From the NCBI GenBank assembly GCA_016806145.1, contig CP063166.1, positions 434,001 through 498,000 on the forward strand: DNA of 64,000 bases. The letters are read 5' to 3'. The notes beneath the pieces are model-generated. The model was not told the DNA's origin. It worked only from the letters and a program-made list of their open reading frames with translations, and searched no databases. Shown here piece after piece: positions 1-7,687 of this stretch. This DNA is from Variovorax paradoxus. Its GTDB lineage: Bacteria; Pseudomonadota; Gammaproteobacteria; Burkholderiales; Burkholderiaceae_C. How positions within the stretch are numbered: position 1 is the first letter of the stretch; each line of letters opens with the position of its first letter. The position numbers were made by a program, and so were the translations under genes.

Positions 1-92
1 ACGCCCCGCGCATGGCCAGCCAGAACGGATCGCCGCCTGTCTCCACCCCCGCGCCCGACATCCAGCGCGGGGAACATCCCAAGGAGATATGC

Positions 93-491
93 ATGTCGAA
101 CACAAGAATCGCCGCGCTCGCGGCCGCCTCCGCCATCGCCGGCTTCATGCCGCTCATGGCCTCCGCCCAGCAAAGCGTGCAGCACGTCGACGCGCCTTCG
201 CATTTCGCGGCCAATGAAACCGGGGTCAAGACCCATGCCGAACTGTCCGGCGCGGGCAAGTCGGCGGGCCAGGTCGATCGCGAGCTGGCGGCGGCGCAGG
301 ACGATCCGAAATGGAAGGACTTCCTGGCCTATGGCGCGCCGGTTCCGGTGACCAATGCCAGGCCGAAGACCCGCGCCGAAGTGACGGCCGAGCTGGAGCG
401 CGCGCAGCGGCACCCCGGCTGGGACCGGGCGTCGCGCTCGGGCGCATCGCTGGTGCTGCCCGCCGCGCCGATGCCCGTGTCGGCGCGTTGA
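93..491 (+). CDS. DUF4148 family small secreted protein
   Basis: Predicted 132-residue exported protein of unknown function. Residues 1 to about 24 form a signal peptide ending ...MASA before QQ. The C-terminal third (from about residue 90) carries the KTRAEVTAELERAQ stretch typical of DUF4148, a domain of short periplasmic proteins abundant in Burkholderiales. The ATG at 93 was chosen because AAGGAGAT lies just upstream, whereas an in-frame ATG at 12 has no ribosome site and would bury the signal peptide. The gene stands alone and converges on the Bug protein. Role unknown; two similar small exported proteins occur at 46.4 and 46.9 kb. Confidence 0.8.
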   Translation: MSNTRIAALAAASAIAGFMPLMASAQQSVQHVDAPSHFAANETGVKTHAELSGAGKSAGQVDRELAAAQDDPKWKDFLAYGAPVPVTNARPKTRAEVTAELERAQRHPGWDRASRSGASLVLPAAPMPVSAR

Positions 492-516
492 AGAAGCGCC
501 GTCCACCAACGAAAAG

Positions 517-543
517 AGGGCGCAGCGCGCCCTCCTTCTTCGT
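517..543. terminator. Bidirectional hairpin terminator between convergent genes
   Basis: GAGGGCGC and GCGCCCTC (517-524 and 528-535) form an 8-bp stem with loop AGC. The minus-strand read-out ends in CTTTTCG and the plus strand in CTTCTTCG, so it can serve both the DUF4148 gene and the convergent Bug gene. Confidence 0.7.
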
Positions 544-561
544 TCGCGGGCGGTTGCGCGC

Positions 562-1545
562 TTACTCGATGGTCGCGCCCGAGGCCTGCACGATGCCCTT
601 CCACTTCTCGTAGTCGGTCTTGAGCAGCGCGCCGAACTGCTCGGGCGTCATGCTCTGCGGCTCGGCGCCCTGCGCGATGATCGCGGCCTGCATCTCGGGC
701 GTGGCCAGCAGCTTGTTGACCTCGGCGTTCAGGGTGGCGATCACGTCCTTGGGCGTCTTGGCCGGCACGAACAGGCCATACCAGGTGCTCACGTCGAAGC
801 CCTTGTAGCCGAGCTCGGCCACGGTGGGCGTGTCGGGCAGCGAGCTGCTGCGCTTGGCCGAGGTCACGGCCAGCGGGCGCAGCTTGCCGGCCTTGATCTG
901 GGCCATGGCCGAGGGCACCGACGACACCATCAGGTCGACGTTGCCCGCGAGCACGTCCATCATGGCCGCGTTCGAGCCCTTGTAGGGCACGTGGCGCATC
1001 TTGATCTTGGCCGCGCCGTTGAAGATCTCGCCGGCCAGGTGGATGGTGGTGCCGTTGCCGGGCGAGCCGTAGGTGATGGTGTCGGGCGCGGCGCGCGCGG
1101 CCTTCACCACGTCGTCGAGCGACTTGTACTTGGAGTTGGCCTGCGTGACGATCACCACGGGCGTGAAGGCCACGTGGGCCACCGCGGTCAGGTCCTTGGT
1201 CGGCTCGTAGCTGAGGTTCTTGTAGAGCCAGGGCGCGACGACCATGTTGTCCTTCTGGCCCATCACGATGTCGTAGCCCGTGGGCGCGGCACGCGCGGCC
1301 TCGGCGATGCCGATGGTGCCGCCGGCGCCCGCGCGGTTGTCGGGCACCACGGTCCAGTGGTTGGTCTCGGTGAGCTTCTGGGCCACCAGGCGCGCCAGGA
1401 TGTCGGTGCCGCCGCCGGGCGGGAAGGGCACGATCATGCGGATCGGCTTGGCGGGATAGGTCTGGGCCTGGGCGGTGGAGGCGGCGCCGAAGGCCAGCGG
1501 AAGTGCCAGCGCGAGGGCCAGCGGGCGGATGAGTTGTCGGATCAT
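562..1545 (-). CDS. Bug/TctC-type tripartite tricarboxylate transporter substrate-binding protein
   Basis: Periplasmic binding protein of 327 residues, expected to capture a small carboxylate or other polar solute. A signal peptide covers residues 1 to about 27 (cleavage near AQA-QTYP). The mature start YPAKPIRMIVPFPPGGGTD is the Bug-family hallmark, and the length is typical. The start at 1545 was taken because the longer reading adds an Arg-rich non-signal segment. No TctA or TctB membrane genes are adjacent, so it is one of the many orphan Bug proteins of Burkholderiales; its membrane partner and ligand cannot be named from sequence. It is transcribed divergently from the ABC operon at 1893. 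Confidence 0.9.
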   Translation of the reverse strand: MIRQLIRPLALALALPLAFGAASTAQAQTYPAKPIRMIVPFPPGGGTDILARLVAQKLTETNHWTVVPDNRAGAGGTIGIAEAARAAPTGYDIVMGQKDNMVVAPWLYKNLSYEPTKDLTAVAHVAFTPVVIVTQANSKYKSLDDVVKAARAAPDTITYGSPGNGTTIHLAGEIFNGAAKIKMRHVPYKGSNAAMMDVLAGNVDLMVSSVPSAMAQIKAGKLRPLAVTSAKRSSSLPDTPTVAELGYKGFDVSTWYGLFVPAKTPKDVIATLNAEVNKLLATPEMQAAIIAQGAEPQSMTPEQFGALLKTDYEKWKGIVQASGATIE

Positions 1546-1813
1546 GGGTTTGTCTCTGTATCTGGACGGATCGGGTTGCAGCCTGGAAGCCATCGCATCG
1601 CTGCACCAGGGTGCAGTGTGCCGGAACGACCCCGAACGGGATTTCGCGGTTCGCGATGGCCGTCTTCTCCAGGCGTGGCGGCGTCCCCCGATTTTGCACT
1701 CCCTGCACTCCCTTAGTGCGCCTCGCGCCGTCCCTTGTCCCTTTGGCGCCGCTGTCGGCACCACGGCCGTGCCGCCAACGCGATTTCGGCTGGCATGGAA
1801 CTTGTGTGTTCTA

Positions 1814-1847
1814 AGCAAGTGACTTGCATGAATGCAAGTTGCTTGCT
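1814..1847. promoter_or_regulatory. 34-bp near-perfect palindrome upstream of the ABC operon
   Basis: Within the 347-bp divergent intergenic region 1546-1892, positions 1814-1829 and 1832-1847 are inverted copies with two mismatches and a 2-bp centre. The core is ACTTGCAT-GA-ATGCAAGT, and the element contains four GCAAG/CTTGC half-sites in alternating orientation. It lies 46 bp before the substrate-binding protein ATG at 1893, a good place for an operator. The XRE-cupin regulator encoded at 7030 is the natural candidate ligand, but this is inference. The rest of the intergenic region (about 1546-1800) shows no gene or clear structure. Confidence 0.6.
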
Positions 1848-1892
1848 GAATCTCTACGCACCTGCTTCAATCCACACCCGAGGGCCCCGCTC

Positions 1893-2726
1893 ATGCTGTT
1901 CCATCGCGCAATCGCCGGCGTTCTTTCCCTGTTCCTGCTCGGTGCCGCGCACGGCGCCGACATGCTGGAGACGGTGAAGAACAAGAAAGAAATCGTCATC
2001 GGTACCGAGGCGCAGTTCGCGCCCTTCGAATACCTGCAGGACGGCAAGATCGTGGGCTACGGCCCCGACCTGATGCGCCTGATCCTGGCCGACCTGCCCG
2101 AGGTCAAGGTCAAGCAGTTCGACGTGCCGTTCCAGGGCATCCTGCCGGGCCTGGCGACCCGGCGCTTCGACTTCGTCGTGACCTCGGTCACGCTCACCAA
2201 GGAGCGCGCCGACAAGTTCGCGTTCACCGTGCCGATCGCCGACGCCACGACGGCGCTGGTCAAGCGCAAGGACGACGCCGCGCTCACCGACCCCGCGGGC
2301 ATCGCGGGCAAGACGGTGGGCTCGCAGGCCGGCTCGGCCCAGCTGCGCGCGCTGCAGGACTATGCGAAGAAGCTGCAGGCCGAGGGCAAGCCGGCGGTCA
2401 CCATCCGCGAGTACGTGAGCTTCGACGAGGCCTATGCCGACCTGGCCGCCGGCCGGCTGGTGGCGGTGGCGCAGTCGCTCTCCAACCTGGCGACGCTGGT
2501 GAAGACGCGCGGCGACATCTACGCGGTGATGCCCGCGCCCATCGGCCCCAAGACCTACTTCGGCTGGGTCGGCCGCAAGGACGCCGACAGCGCGCCGCTG
2601 GTCAAGTTCTTCAGCGACGGCATCGCGCGTGCGCAGAAGAGCGGCCAGCTCAAGGAGCTGCAGATGAAGTGGTTCGGCTTCGCGATGGAGGTGCCCACCG
2701 ACGCGGTGCCGGCGCCGCAGATGTGA
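1893..2726 (+). CDS. Amino-acid-type ABC transporter substrate-binding protein
   Basis: Predicted 277-residue periplasmic binding protein (SBP family 3) that delivers an amino acid or amino-acid-like compound to the permeases encoded next. Residues 1 to about 22 are a signal peptide ending AHGA-DML. The body shows the family pattern: EIVIGTEAQFAPFEY, then GYGPDLMRLILA, then FDFVVTSVTLTKERADKFAFT. The ATG at 1893 precedes the signal peptide; an in-frame ATG at 1824 lies inside the palindrome region and would add 23 non-signal residues. It is the first gene of a run reaching 6253 with tight overlaps. Ligand unknown; the downstream amidohydrolase and ureohydrolase suggest a nitrogen-rich compound. 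Confidence 0.9.
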   Translation: MLFHRAIAGVLSLFLLGAAHGADMLETVKNKKEIVIGTEAQFAPFEYLQDGKIVGYGPDLMRLILADLPEVKVKQFDVPFQGILPGLATRRFDFVVTSVTLTKERADKFAFTVPIADATTALVKRKDDAALTDPAGIAGKTVGSQAGSAQLRALQDYAKKLQAEGKPAVTIREYVSFDEAYADLAAGRLVAVAQSLSNLATLVKTRGDIYAVMPAPIGPKTYFGWVGRKDADSAPLVKFFSDGIARAQKSGQLKELQMKWFGFAMEVPTDAVPAPQM

Positions 2727-2776
2727 GCGGGCCTGCTCCACACGACGCCTCCTGACTCCGCACCACCGCGCTCCCA

Positions 2777-3442
2777 ATGAACGCAACCACCCTTCTCGAG
2801 CGGCTGGCCGCCTACCTGCCCGTGCTGCTGCAGGGCGCCGTCACCACGCTGAGCGTGGCGGTCGCCGCCATCCTGCTGGGCTTCGCCTGGGGCGCGGTGC
2901 TGCTGGGCCTGTCGCTGCGGCGCGGCGGCCGGGGCCTGCTGCCGGCCGCGGTGCGCACCTACCTGAGCTTCTTTCGCGGCACGCCGCTGCTGGTGCAGCT
3001 GCTCATGCTCTTCTACCTGCCCAGCGCCTACGGCCTCGACCTGCCGCCGCTGCTGGTGGCCATCGTCGCGCTGGGCCTGAACTCCGCCGCGTTCCAGTGC
3101 GAGATCCTGCGCGCCGGGCTGGTGGCGGTGCCGGCCGGGCAGATCGAGGCCGCGGCCTCGTTCGGCATGCCGCCCGCGCGCATCTTCCGCCACGTGCAGC
3201 TGCCGCAGCTCGCGCGGGCCGTGTGGCCGGCCGTGGTGTCGGAGGGCGTCGACGTGGTGAAGAGTTCGGCCATCGTCTCGGTGATCTCGGTGGCCGACCT
3301 GGCGCGCGGCGGGCGGCAGATCGTGGCGGCCAACTTCAGGCCGCTCGAGGTCTATGTCTCGGTGGGCCTGTGCTACCTGCTGATGACCGGCGCGGTGCTG
3401 TGGCTCGGCCACTGGCTGCGCGGCCGGATGGAGCGGCCATGA
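2777..3442 (+). CDS. Amino-acid-type ABC transporter permease (first subunit)
   Basis: Inner-membrane permease of 221 residues from the HisM/GlnP family, with about five hydrophobic segments. The cytoplasmic EAA loop reads IEAAASFGMPPARIFRHVQLPQ-like (about residues 130-150) and is where the ATPase docks. An FFRGTPLLVQLL segment near residue 66 is typical for polar amino acid systems. The stop overlaps the next ATG (ATGA at 3439), so the two permeases are translationally coupled and probably form a heterodimeric channel. Confidence 0.92.
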   Translation: MNATTLLERLAAYLPVLLQGAVTTLSVAVAAILLGFAWGAVLLGLSLRRGGRGLLPAAVRTYLSFFRGTPLLVQLLMLFYLPSAYGLDLPPLLVAIVALGLNSAAFQCEILRAGLVAVPAGQIEAAASFGMPPARIFRHVQLPQLARAVWPAVVSEGVDVVKSSAIVSVISVADLARGGRQIVAANFRPLEVYVSVGLCYLLMTGAVLWLGHWLRGRMERP

Positions 3443-4104
3443 TCGACACGGCGCTGCTGGGCCAGCTGCTGCCCGCGTTCGGCGCGGCCGCGCTGCGCAC
3501 CGTGCTGCTCACGCTGACGGGCCTGGCGGGCGGCCTGGTCGTGGGCTTCGCCTTCCACGCGCTGCGCGAAACCGGCTGGCGCGCGGCGCGCTGGCTCTAC
3601 ACCGCCTACACCGCGGTGTGGCGCGGCGTGCCGTTCCTGATCCACCTGTTCATCGTCTACTTCGGCCTGCCGAGCGCGGGCCTGTCGCTCGATCCCTTCG
3701 CCGCCGCCGGCCTCACGCTCGCGGTCTACGGCGGCGCCTACTTCGCCGAGATCTTCCGCGCCTGCTGGCAGAGCATTCCGCGCGGCCAGATCGAGGCCGC
3801 GCGCTGCATGGGCCTGTCCTCGCGCCAGATCTTCGCCACCATCGAATGCCCGCAGGCCCTGCGCGCCAGCCTGCCGCTGATCGCGAGCCAGACCATCCTG
3901 CTGATGAAGGAGTCCGCGCTGGCTTCGGTCATCACCTATCCCGAACTGACGATGACCGCCGGCAAGGTGGTGTCGGAGCAGTTCGTCTACGTCGAGCCCT
4001 ACCTGCTGCTGGCGCTGAGCTACTGGGGCCTGTCGCTGCTCGTCAACCGCGCGGCCGGCACGCTGCGCGCCTGGGCCGCCCTTCGAGAAACCTCCCGTCC
4101 ATGA
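3439..4104 (+). CDS. Amino-acid-type ABC transporter permease (second subunit)
   Basis: Second 221-residue permease of the same family and the same length as its neighbour. It contains the WRGVPFLIHLFIVYFGLPS segment and an EAA loop (IEAARCMGLSSRQIFATIECPQ-like) near residues 118-138. It begins at an ATGA overlap with the upstream permease and ends in an ATGA overlap with the ATPase at 4101. Together with the binding protein and the ATPase it makes a complete importer. Confidence 0.92.
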   Translation: MIDTALLGQLLPAFGAAALRTVLLTLTGLAGGLVVGFAFHALRETGWRAARWLYTAYTAVWRGVPFLIHLFIVYFGLPSAGLSLDPFAAAGLTLAVYGGAYFAEIFRACWQSIPRGQIEAARCMGLSSRQIFATIECPQALRASLPLIASQTILLMKESALASVITYPELTMTAGKVVSEQFVYVEPYLLLALSYWGLSLLVNRAAGTLRAWAALRETSRP

Positions 4105-4919
4105 ATGCTCCCGTGACCGTTCCCATCGTCTCCCTGCGCGGCGTCGGCAAGTCCTTCGGCCCGCAGCGCGTGCTGTCGGACATCGACCTGGACATCCGCA
4201 AGGGCGAGGTCCTGTCGCTGATCGGCCCCTCGGGCTCGGGCAAGACCACGCTGCTGCGCTGCATGAACTTTCTCGAGGCCTACGACGAGGGCGAGGTCCG
4301 CATCCGCGGCGCGCTGCTCGGCTACCGCCGCAGCGCGGCCGGCGCGTTGGTCCGCGAGAGCGAGCGCGTCGTCGCCGAGGTGCGCGCGCCGGTGGCCATG
4401 GTGTTCCAGCAGTTCAACCTGTGGCCGCACATGACGGTGCTGGCCAACGTGATGGCGCCGCTCACGCTGGCCAAGGGGCTGCGCGCGGACCAGGCCCGTG
4501 CCGTGGCCGGCGAGGCGCTGGCGCGCGTGGGCATGTCGGCCAAGGCCGATGCGCGGCCGCCCCAGCTCAGCGGCGGCCAGCAGCAGCGCGTGGGCATCGC
4601 GCGCGCGCTCGCGGTCGGGCCCGAGGTGATGCTGCTCGACGAGCCGACCTCCGCGCTCGATCCCGAGCTGGTCGACGAGGTGCTCGAGGTGATCAAGTCG
4701 TTGTCGCGCGGCGGCATGACCATGATCATGGTCACGCACGAGATGAGCTTCGCGGCCGAGGTGTCGGACCGGATCGTGTTCATGGAGAAGGGCCGCATCG
4801 TGACGATCGGCACGCCGCGCGAGGTGATCCACGCGCCGGCCCATCCGCGCATCCAGGCCTTCCTGCAGCCGTGGATCCGCCGCAGCCTCGGCCATCCCGC
4901 GGCGGGAGCGCTCGCATGA
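4101..4919 (+). CDS. Amino-acid-type ABC transporter ATP-binding protein
   Basis: Cytoplasmic ATPase of 272 residues that powers the importer. All nucleotide-binding motifs are visible: Walker A GPSGSGKTT near residue 43, the Q-loop VFQQFNLWPH, signature LSGGQQQRVGIARAL, Walker B VMLLDEPTSALDPE, and the switch histidine in VTHEMSF. A 15-20 residue Arg-rich insertion (YRRSAAGALVRES) between Walker A and the Q-loop makes it slightly longer than GlnQ or HisP. It is joined to its neighbours by ATGA overlaps on both sides. Confidence 0.93.
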   Translation: MNAPVTVPIVSLRGVGKSFGPQRVLSDIDLDIRKGEVLSLIGPSGSGKTTLLRCMNFLEAYDEGEVRIRGALLGYRRSAAGALVRESERVVAEVRAPVAMVFQQFNLWPHMTVLANVMAPLTLAKGLRADQARAVAGEALARVGMSAKADARPPQLSGGQQQRVGIARALAVGPEVMLLDEPTSALDPELVDEVLEVIKSLSRGGMTMIMVTHEMSFAAEVSDRIVFMEKGRIVTIGTPREVIHAPAHPRIQAFLQPWIRRSLGHPAAGALA

Positions 4920-6253
4920 ACGCGCTCGACGAGATGCGGGACGCGGCCCTGGCGGGCGACGTGGCGCGCGCGGTCGGCACCGCGAGCCTCGAGGCCCGGC
5001 TGCGTGGCCTGGCGGCGCATGGTGCCGCGGGTGCATGCACCGGCGGCGGCGTGGCGCGCCAGGCGCTGTGCGCGCACGAGCTGGCCGCGCGGCGGTGGCT
5101 GGTGCAGCCGTTCGCGCGCCGGCCCGGCTACCGCGTCGGCATCGACGCCGCCGCCAACGTGTTCGTCCGGCGCGACGGGCAGGACCCGACGCTGTCGCCA
5201 GCCATGACCGGCAGCCACATCGACACCCAGCCCCTGGGCGGCTGGCTCGACGGCGCCTTCGGCGTCGCGGCGGGCCTGGAGGTGTTCGATGCGCTCGACC
5301 GTCTCGGCCTGCGCACCCGCCGGCCGATCGACGTCGCCATGTGGACCAACGAGGAGGGCTCGCGCTTCGCGCCCGGGCTGATGGGCTCGGTCGCCTTCAC
5401 CGCGCCGCAGCGGCTCGAGGCCTTCCTCGGCGTGCGCGACGGCGACGGCCTGCGCTTCGAGGCCGCGCGCGATGCCGCCGTGGACGACCTGCGCGCGGAA
5501 GCACTGCGCCAGGGTTGGAACTGGATGGACACACCGCTCGCGCGCCCGGTGCATGGCTACATCGAGGCGCACATCGAACAGGGTCCGGTGCTGGAGGCCG
5601 AGGGCCTGCAGGTCGGCTGCGTGAGCGCGATCCAGGGTGTGCGCTGGTTCCGCATCACCGTGCCGGGGCGCAGCGCGCACGCGGGCACCACGCCGCTGGC
5701 CGCGCGCGACGATGCGCAGGCCAAGGCCGTGCGCATGGCCCATGCGCTGCTCGAACATGCGGCGCGGTGCGGCGACGACCGGCTGCGCCTCACCATCGGC
5801 CGCTGGGAGTGCAGCCCCGGGTCGATCAACACCATTGCCGAACGCGTCGTCTTCACCGTCGATGCGCGCCATCCCGAGGCCGCCGCGCTCGACGCGGTGC
5901 GCGCGCTCGTCGACGCGGCGCTGCCGGCCGGCGGCCAGATCGAGGTGCTGCAGGACAAGCCCACCGTGCGCTTCGACGCCGCGCTCGCGGGCCTGGCGCG
6001 CGCGGCCTGCGCCGCGCTGCGGCTGAGCCACCGCGAGATGCTCTCGGGCGCCTTCCACGACGCCATGCCGCTGGCCGGCTTCTGCCCCAGCGCGATGCTG
6101 TTCGCGCCCAGCCGCGGCGGCGTGAGCCACCACCCCGACGAAGACACCCCCATCGACGACCTCGCGGCCTGCACGCGCGCCCTGGCCTGGTGCCTCGCGC
6201 GGCTGGCCGGGCCGCTCGTTTCCTCCACCCCTCCCGAAGCATCAAAGGACTAG
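4916..6253 (+). CDS. M20-family Zn amidohydrolase (allantoate amidohydrolase / N-carbamoyl amino acid hydrolase type)
   Basis: Cytoplasmic binuclear metallohydrolase of 445 residues. It should cleave an amide or carbamoyl C-N bond and release ammonia, with CO2 in the carbamoyl case. Metal-binding signatures are in place: GSHIDTQ (His101) with the bridging Asp in GGWLDGAFG (Asp112), TNEEGSRF (about 145-151), the HIEQGPVLE segment, and a C-terminal HHPDEDTP histidine. A central dimerisation domain begins around GVRWFRITVPGRSAHAG. It starts at an ATGA overlap with the transporter ATPase, strongly implying that its substrate is what the transporter imports. Allantoate, ureidoglycolate, N-carbamoyl amino acids and related compounds cannot be told apart by eye. 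Confidence 0.85.
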   Translation: MNALDEMRDAALAGDVARAVGTASLEARLRGLAAHGAAGACTGGGVARQALCAHELAARRWLVQPFARRPGYRVGIDAAANVFVRRDGQDPTLSPAMTGSHIDTQPLGGWLDGAFGVAAGLEVFDALDRLGLRTRRPIDVAMWTNEEGSRFAPGLMGSVAFTAPQRLEAFLGVRDGDGLRFEAARDAAVDDLRAEALRQGWNWMDTPLARPVHGYIEAHIEQGPVLEAEGLQVGCVSAIQGVRWFRITVPGRSAHAGTTPLAARDDAQAKAVRMAHALLEHAARCGDDRLRLTIGRWECSPGSINTIAERVVFTVDARHPEAAALDAVRALVDAALPAGGQIEVLQDKPTVRFDAALAGLARAACAALRLSHREMLSGAFHDAMPLAGFCPSAMLFAPSRGGVSHHPDEDTPIDDLAACTRALAWCLARLAGPLVSSTPPEASKD

Positions 6254-6260
6254 CCAGACC

Positions 6261-6989
6261 ATGGACGACCAAGCCACTTCCTCTTTCCACACGGACACCC
6301 ACACCCATGCCCACGTGGCCGACAACGGCGAACCCGTCGGCGCCAACCGCACGCTGCGCGAGCCCGTATCCGCCGACGGCACGCCCGAACTCGGCAAGCG
6401 CTACGAAGTGCCCGCGCGCAACGGCCGCGCCGTGCGGCTCGCCAAGGGCCAGGTGATCCGCGTCGTCAACACGCACGGCAGCCAGGTGTGCGACTTCTGG
6501 GCCTTCAAGGCCGACGACCTCAGCGAGTTCATGTCGATGGAGCATGCGCGCGCGGTCATCGACCGCATCATGCCCAAGGCCGGCGATCCGCTCGCCACCA
6601 ACCGCCGCCGTCCCATCATGACGCTCGTGGCCGACACCTCGCCCGGCGTGCACGACACGCTCATGGCCGCCTGCGACGCCTACCGCTACCAGAACCTCGG
6701 CGTGACCGAGTACCACGACAACTGCGCCGACAACATGCGCATGGCGCTCAAGGCCATCGGCCTGCGCGCGCGCGAGGTGCCGCAGCCGCTCAACCTGTGG
6801 ATGAACATCCCGGTGGGCGCGGGCGGCGGCGTAGACTGGCTGCCGCCCGTCTCCAAGGCCGGCGACCATGTGGATCTGCGCGCCGAGATGGACTGCGTGG
6901 TCGTCATGTCGGCCTGCCCGCAGGACATCGTTCCCATCAACGACAACCGCCCGGTCGAAGTGCACTTCACCGTGCTGGCGGATGCCTGA
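6261..6989 (+). CDS. DUF1989 protein (urea carboxylase-associated / carboxyguanidine deiminase-like family)
   Basis: A 242-residue cytoplasmic protein resembling the DUF1989 family, members of which accompany urea or guanidine carboxylase and include carboxyguanidine deiminase subunits. Recognisable segments are NTHGSQVCDFWAF, EHARAVIDRIMPKAGD, RRPIMTLVADTSPGVHDTLMAACD and the NLWMNIPV / DCVVVMSACPQD region with conserved Cys and Asp. The first 20 residues are unusually His/Thr-rich (HTDTHTHAHV), suggesting metal binding. It lies 7 bp after the amidohydrolase gene in the same operon. The family normally acts as a pair of paralogues; only one copy is present here, so the exact reaction is unresolved. 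Confidence 0.75.
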   Translation: MDDQATSSFHTDTHTHAHVADNGEPVGANRTLREPVSADGTPELGKRYEVPARNGRAVRLAKGQVIRVVNTHGSQVCDFWAFKADDLSEFMSMEHARAVIDRIMPKAGDPLATNRRRPIMTLVADTSPGVHDTLMAACDAYRYQNLGVTEYHDNCADNMRMALKAIGLRAREVPQPLNLWMNIPVGAGGGVDWLPPVSKAGDHVDLRAEMDCVVVMSACPQDIVPINDNRPVEVHFTVLADA

Positions 6990-7029
6990 GCTTCCCGGCG
7001 CGCCGCCGGCCCACTGACGACTCGACGCC

Positions 7030-7674
7030 ATGCGCACTGCCAAGAAGACCACCGCCGTTCCCGCTGCCGCTGCCGCCTCGCCGGCACCGGTGGAGGCCGA
7101 CCCGGACCTCGCGCTGTCGGCGCTGGGCCCGCGGCTCAAGCATGCGCGCATGGTGCGAAGTCTCACGCTGAAGGCGCTCGCCGATGCCGCCGGCTGTTCC
7201 GAAAGCCTGCTGTCGCGCGTGGAGCGCGGCCAGGTCATGCCCTCGCTGGCCAACCTGCACCGCCTCGCGCGTGCGCTCGACACCAACGTCGCCGAGCTCA
7301 CGGCCTCGTTCGCGCCGCCCATGTCGCCGGTGACGCGCGCCTCCGAACGCCCCGTGATCGAGTTCACCGGCCTGCGCGGCAAGAAGCGCGGCGTGAAGCT
7401 CGAGCGCGTGATCGTGCCGATCCGCGGCCAGCTGCTGCAGGCCGACATCCACGTGCTCGAGCCCAAGGCCGAGAGCCTGGAGCAGATCGCGCACGTCGGC
7501 GAGGAGATGGGCTACGTGATCGAGGGCGAGTTCGAGCTGCGCCTGGGCGACGAGGTCTACCGGCTGTCGGCCGGCGACTCCTTCTATTTCTCCAGCGACG
7601 TGCCGCACAGCTACCGCAATCCCGGCAAGACCCAGACCCGGGTGCTGTGGACCAACACCCCGGCCACGTTCTGA
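7030..7674 (+). CDS. XRE-family transcriptional regulator with C-terminal cupin domain
   Basis: DNA-binding regulator of 214 residues. A helix-turn-helix domain spans about residues 35-90 (LKALADAAGCSESLLSRVERG), and a cupin sensor domain spans about 140-205 (EEMGYVIEGEFELRLGDEVYRLSAGDSFYF, followed by PHSYRNPG). Regulators of this architecture (PuuR type) usually control nearby amine or amino acid catabolism and sense a pathway small molecule in the cupin. It sits inside the cluster, between the DUF1989 gene and the ureohydrolase, and is the obvious candidate to bind the palindrome at 1814-1847. The first 20 residues are Ala/Pro-rich and disordered-looking. Confidence 0.87.
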   Translation: MRTAKKTTAVPAAAAASPAPVEADPDLALSALGPRLKHARMVRSLTLKALADAAGCSESLLSRVERGQVMPSLANLHRLARALDTNVAELTASFAPPMSPVTRASERPVIEFTGLRGKKRGVKLERVIVPIRGQLLQADIHVLEPKAESLEQIAHVGEEMGYVIEGEFELRLGDEVYRLSAGDSFYFSSDVPHSYRNPGKTQTRVLWTNTPATF

Positions 7675-7687
7675 ACCCGTTCCCGCC

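Noticed and set aside
12..92. Upstream in-frame extension of the DUF4148 gene
   Set aside because: No ribosome site at 12, and the extension would place 27 polar residues before the signal peptide.
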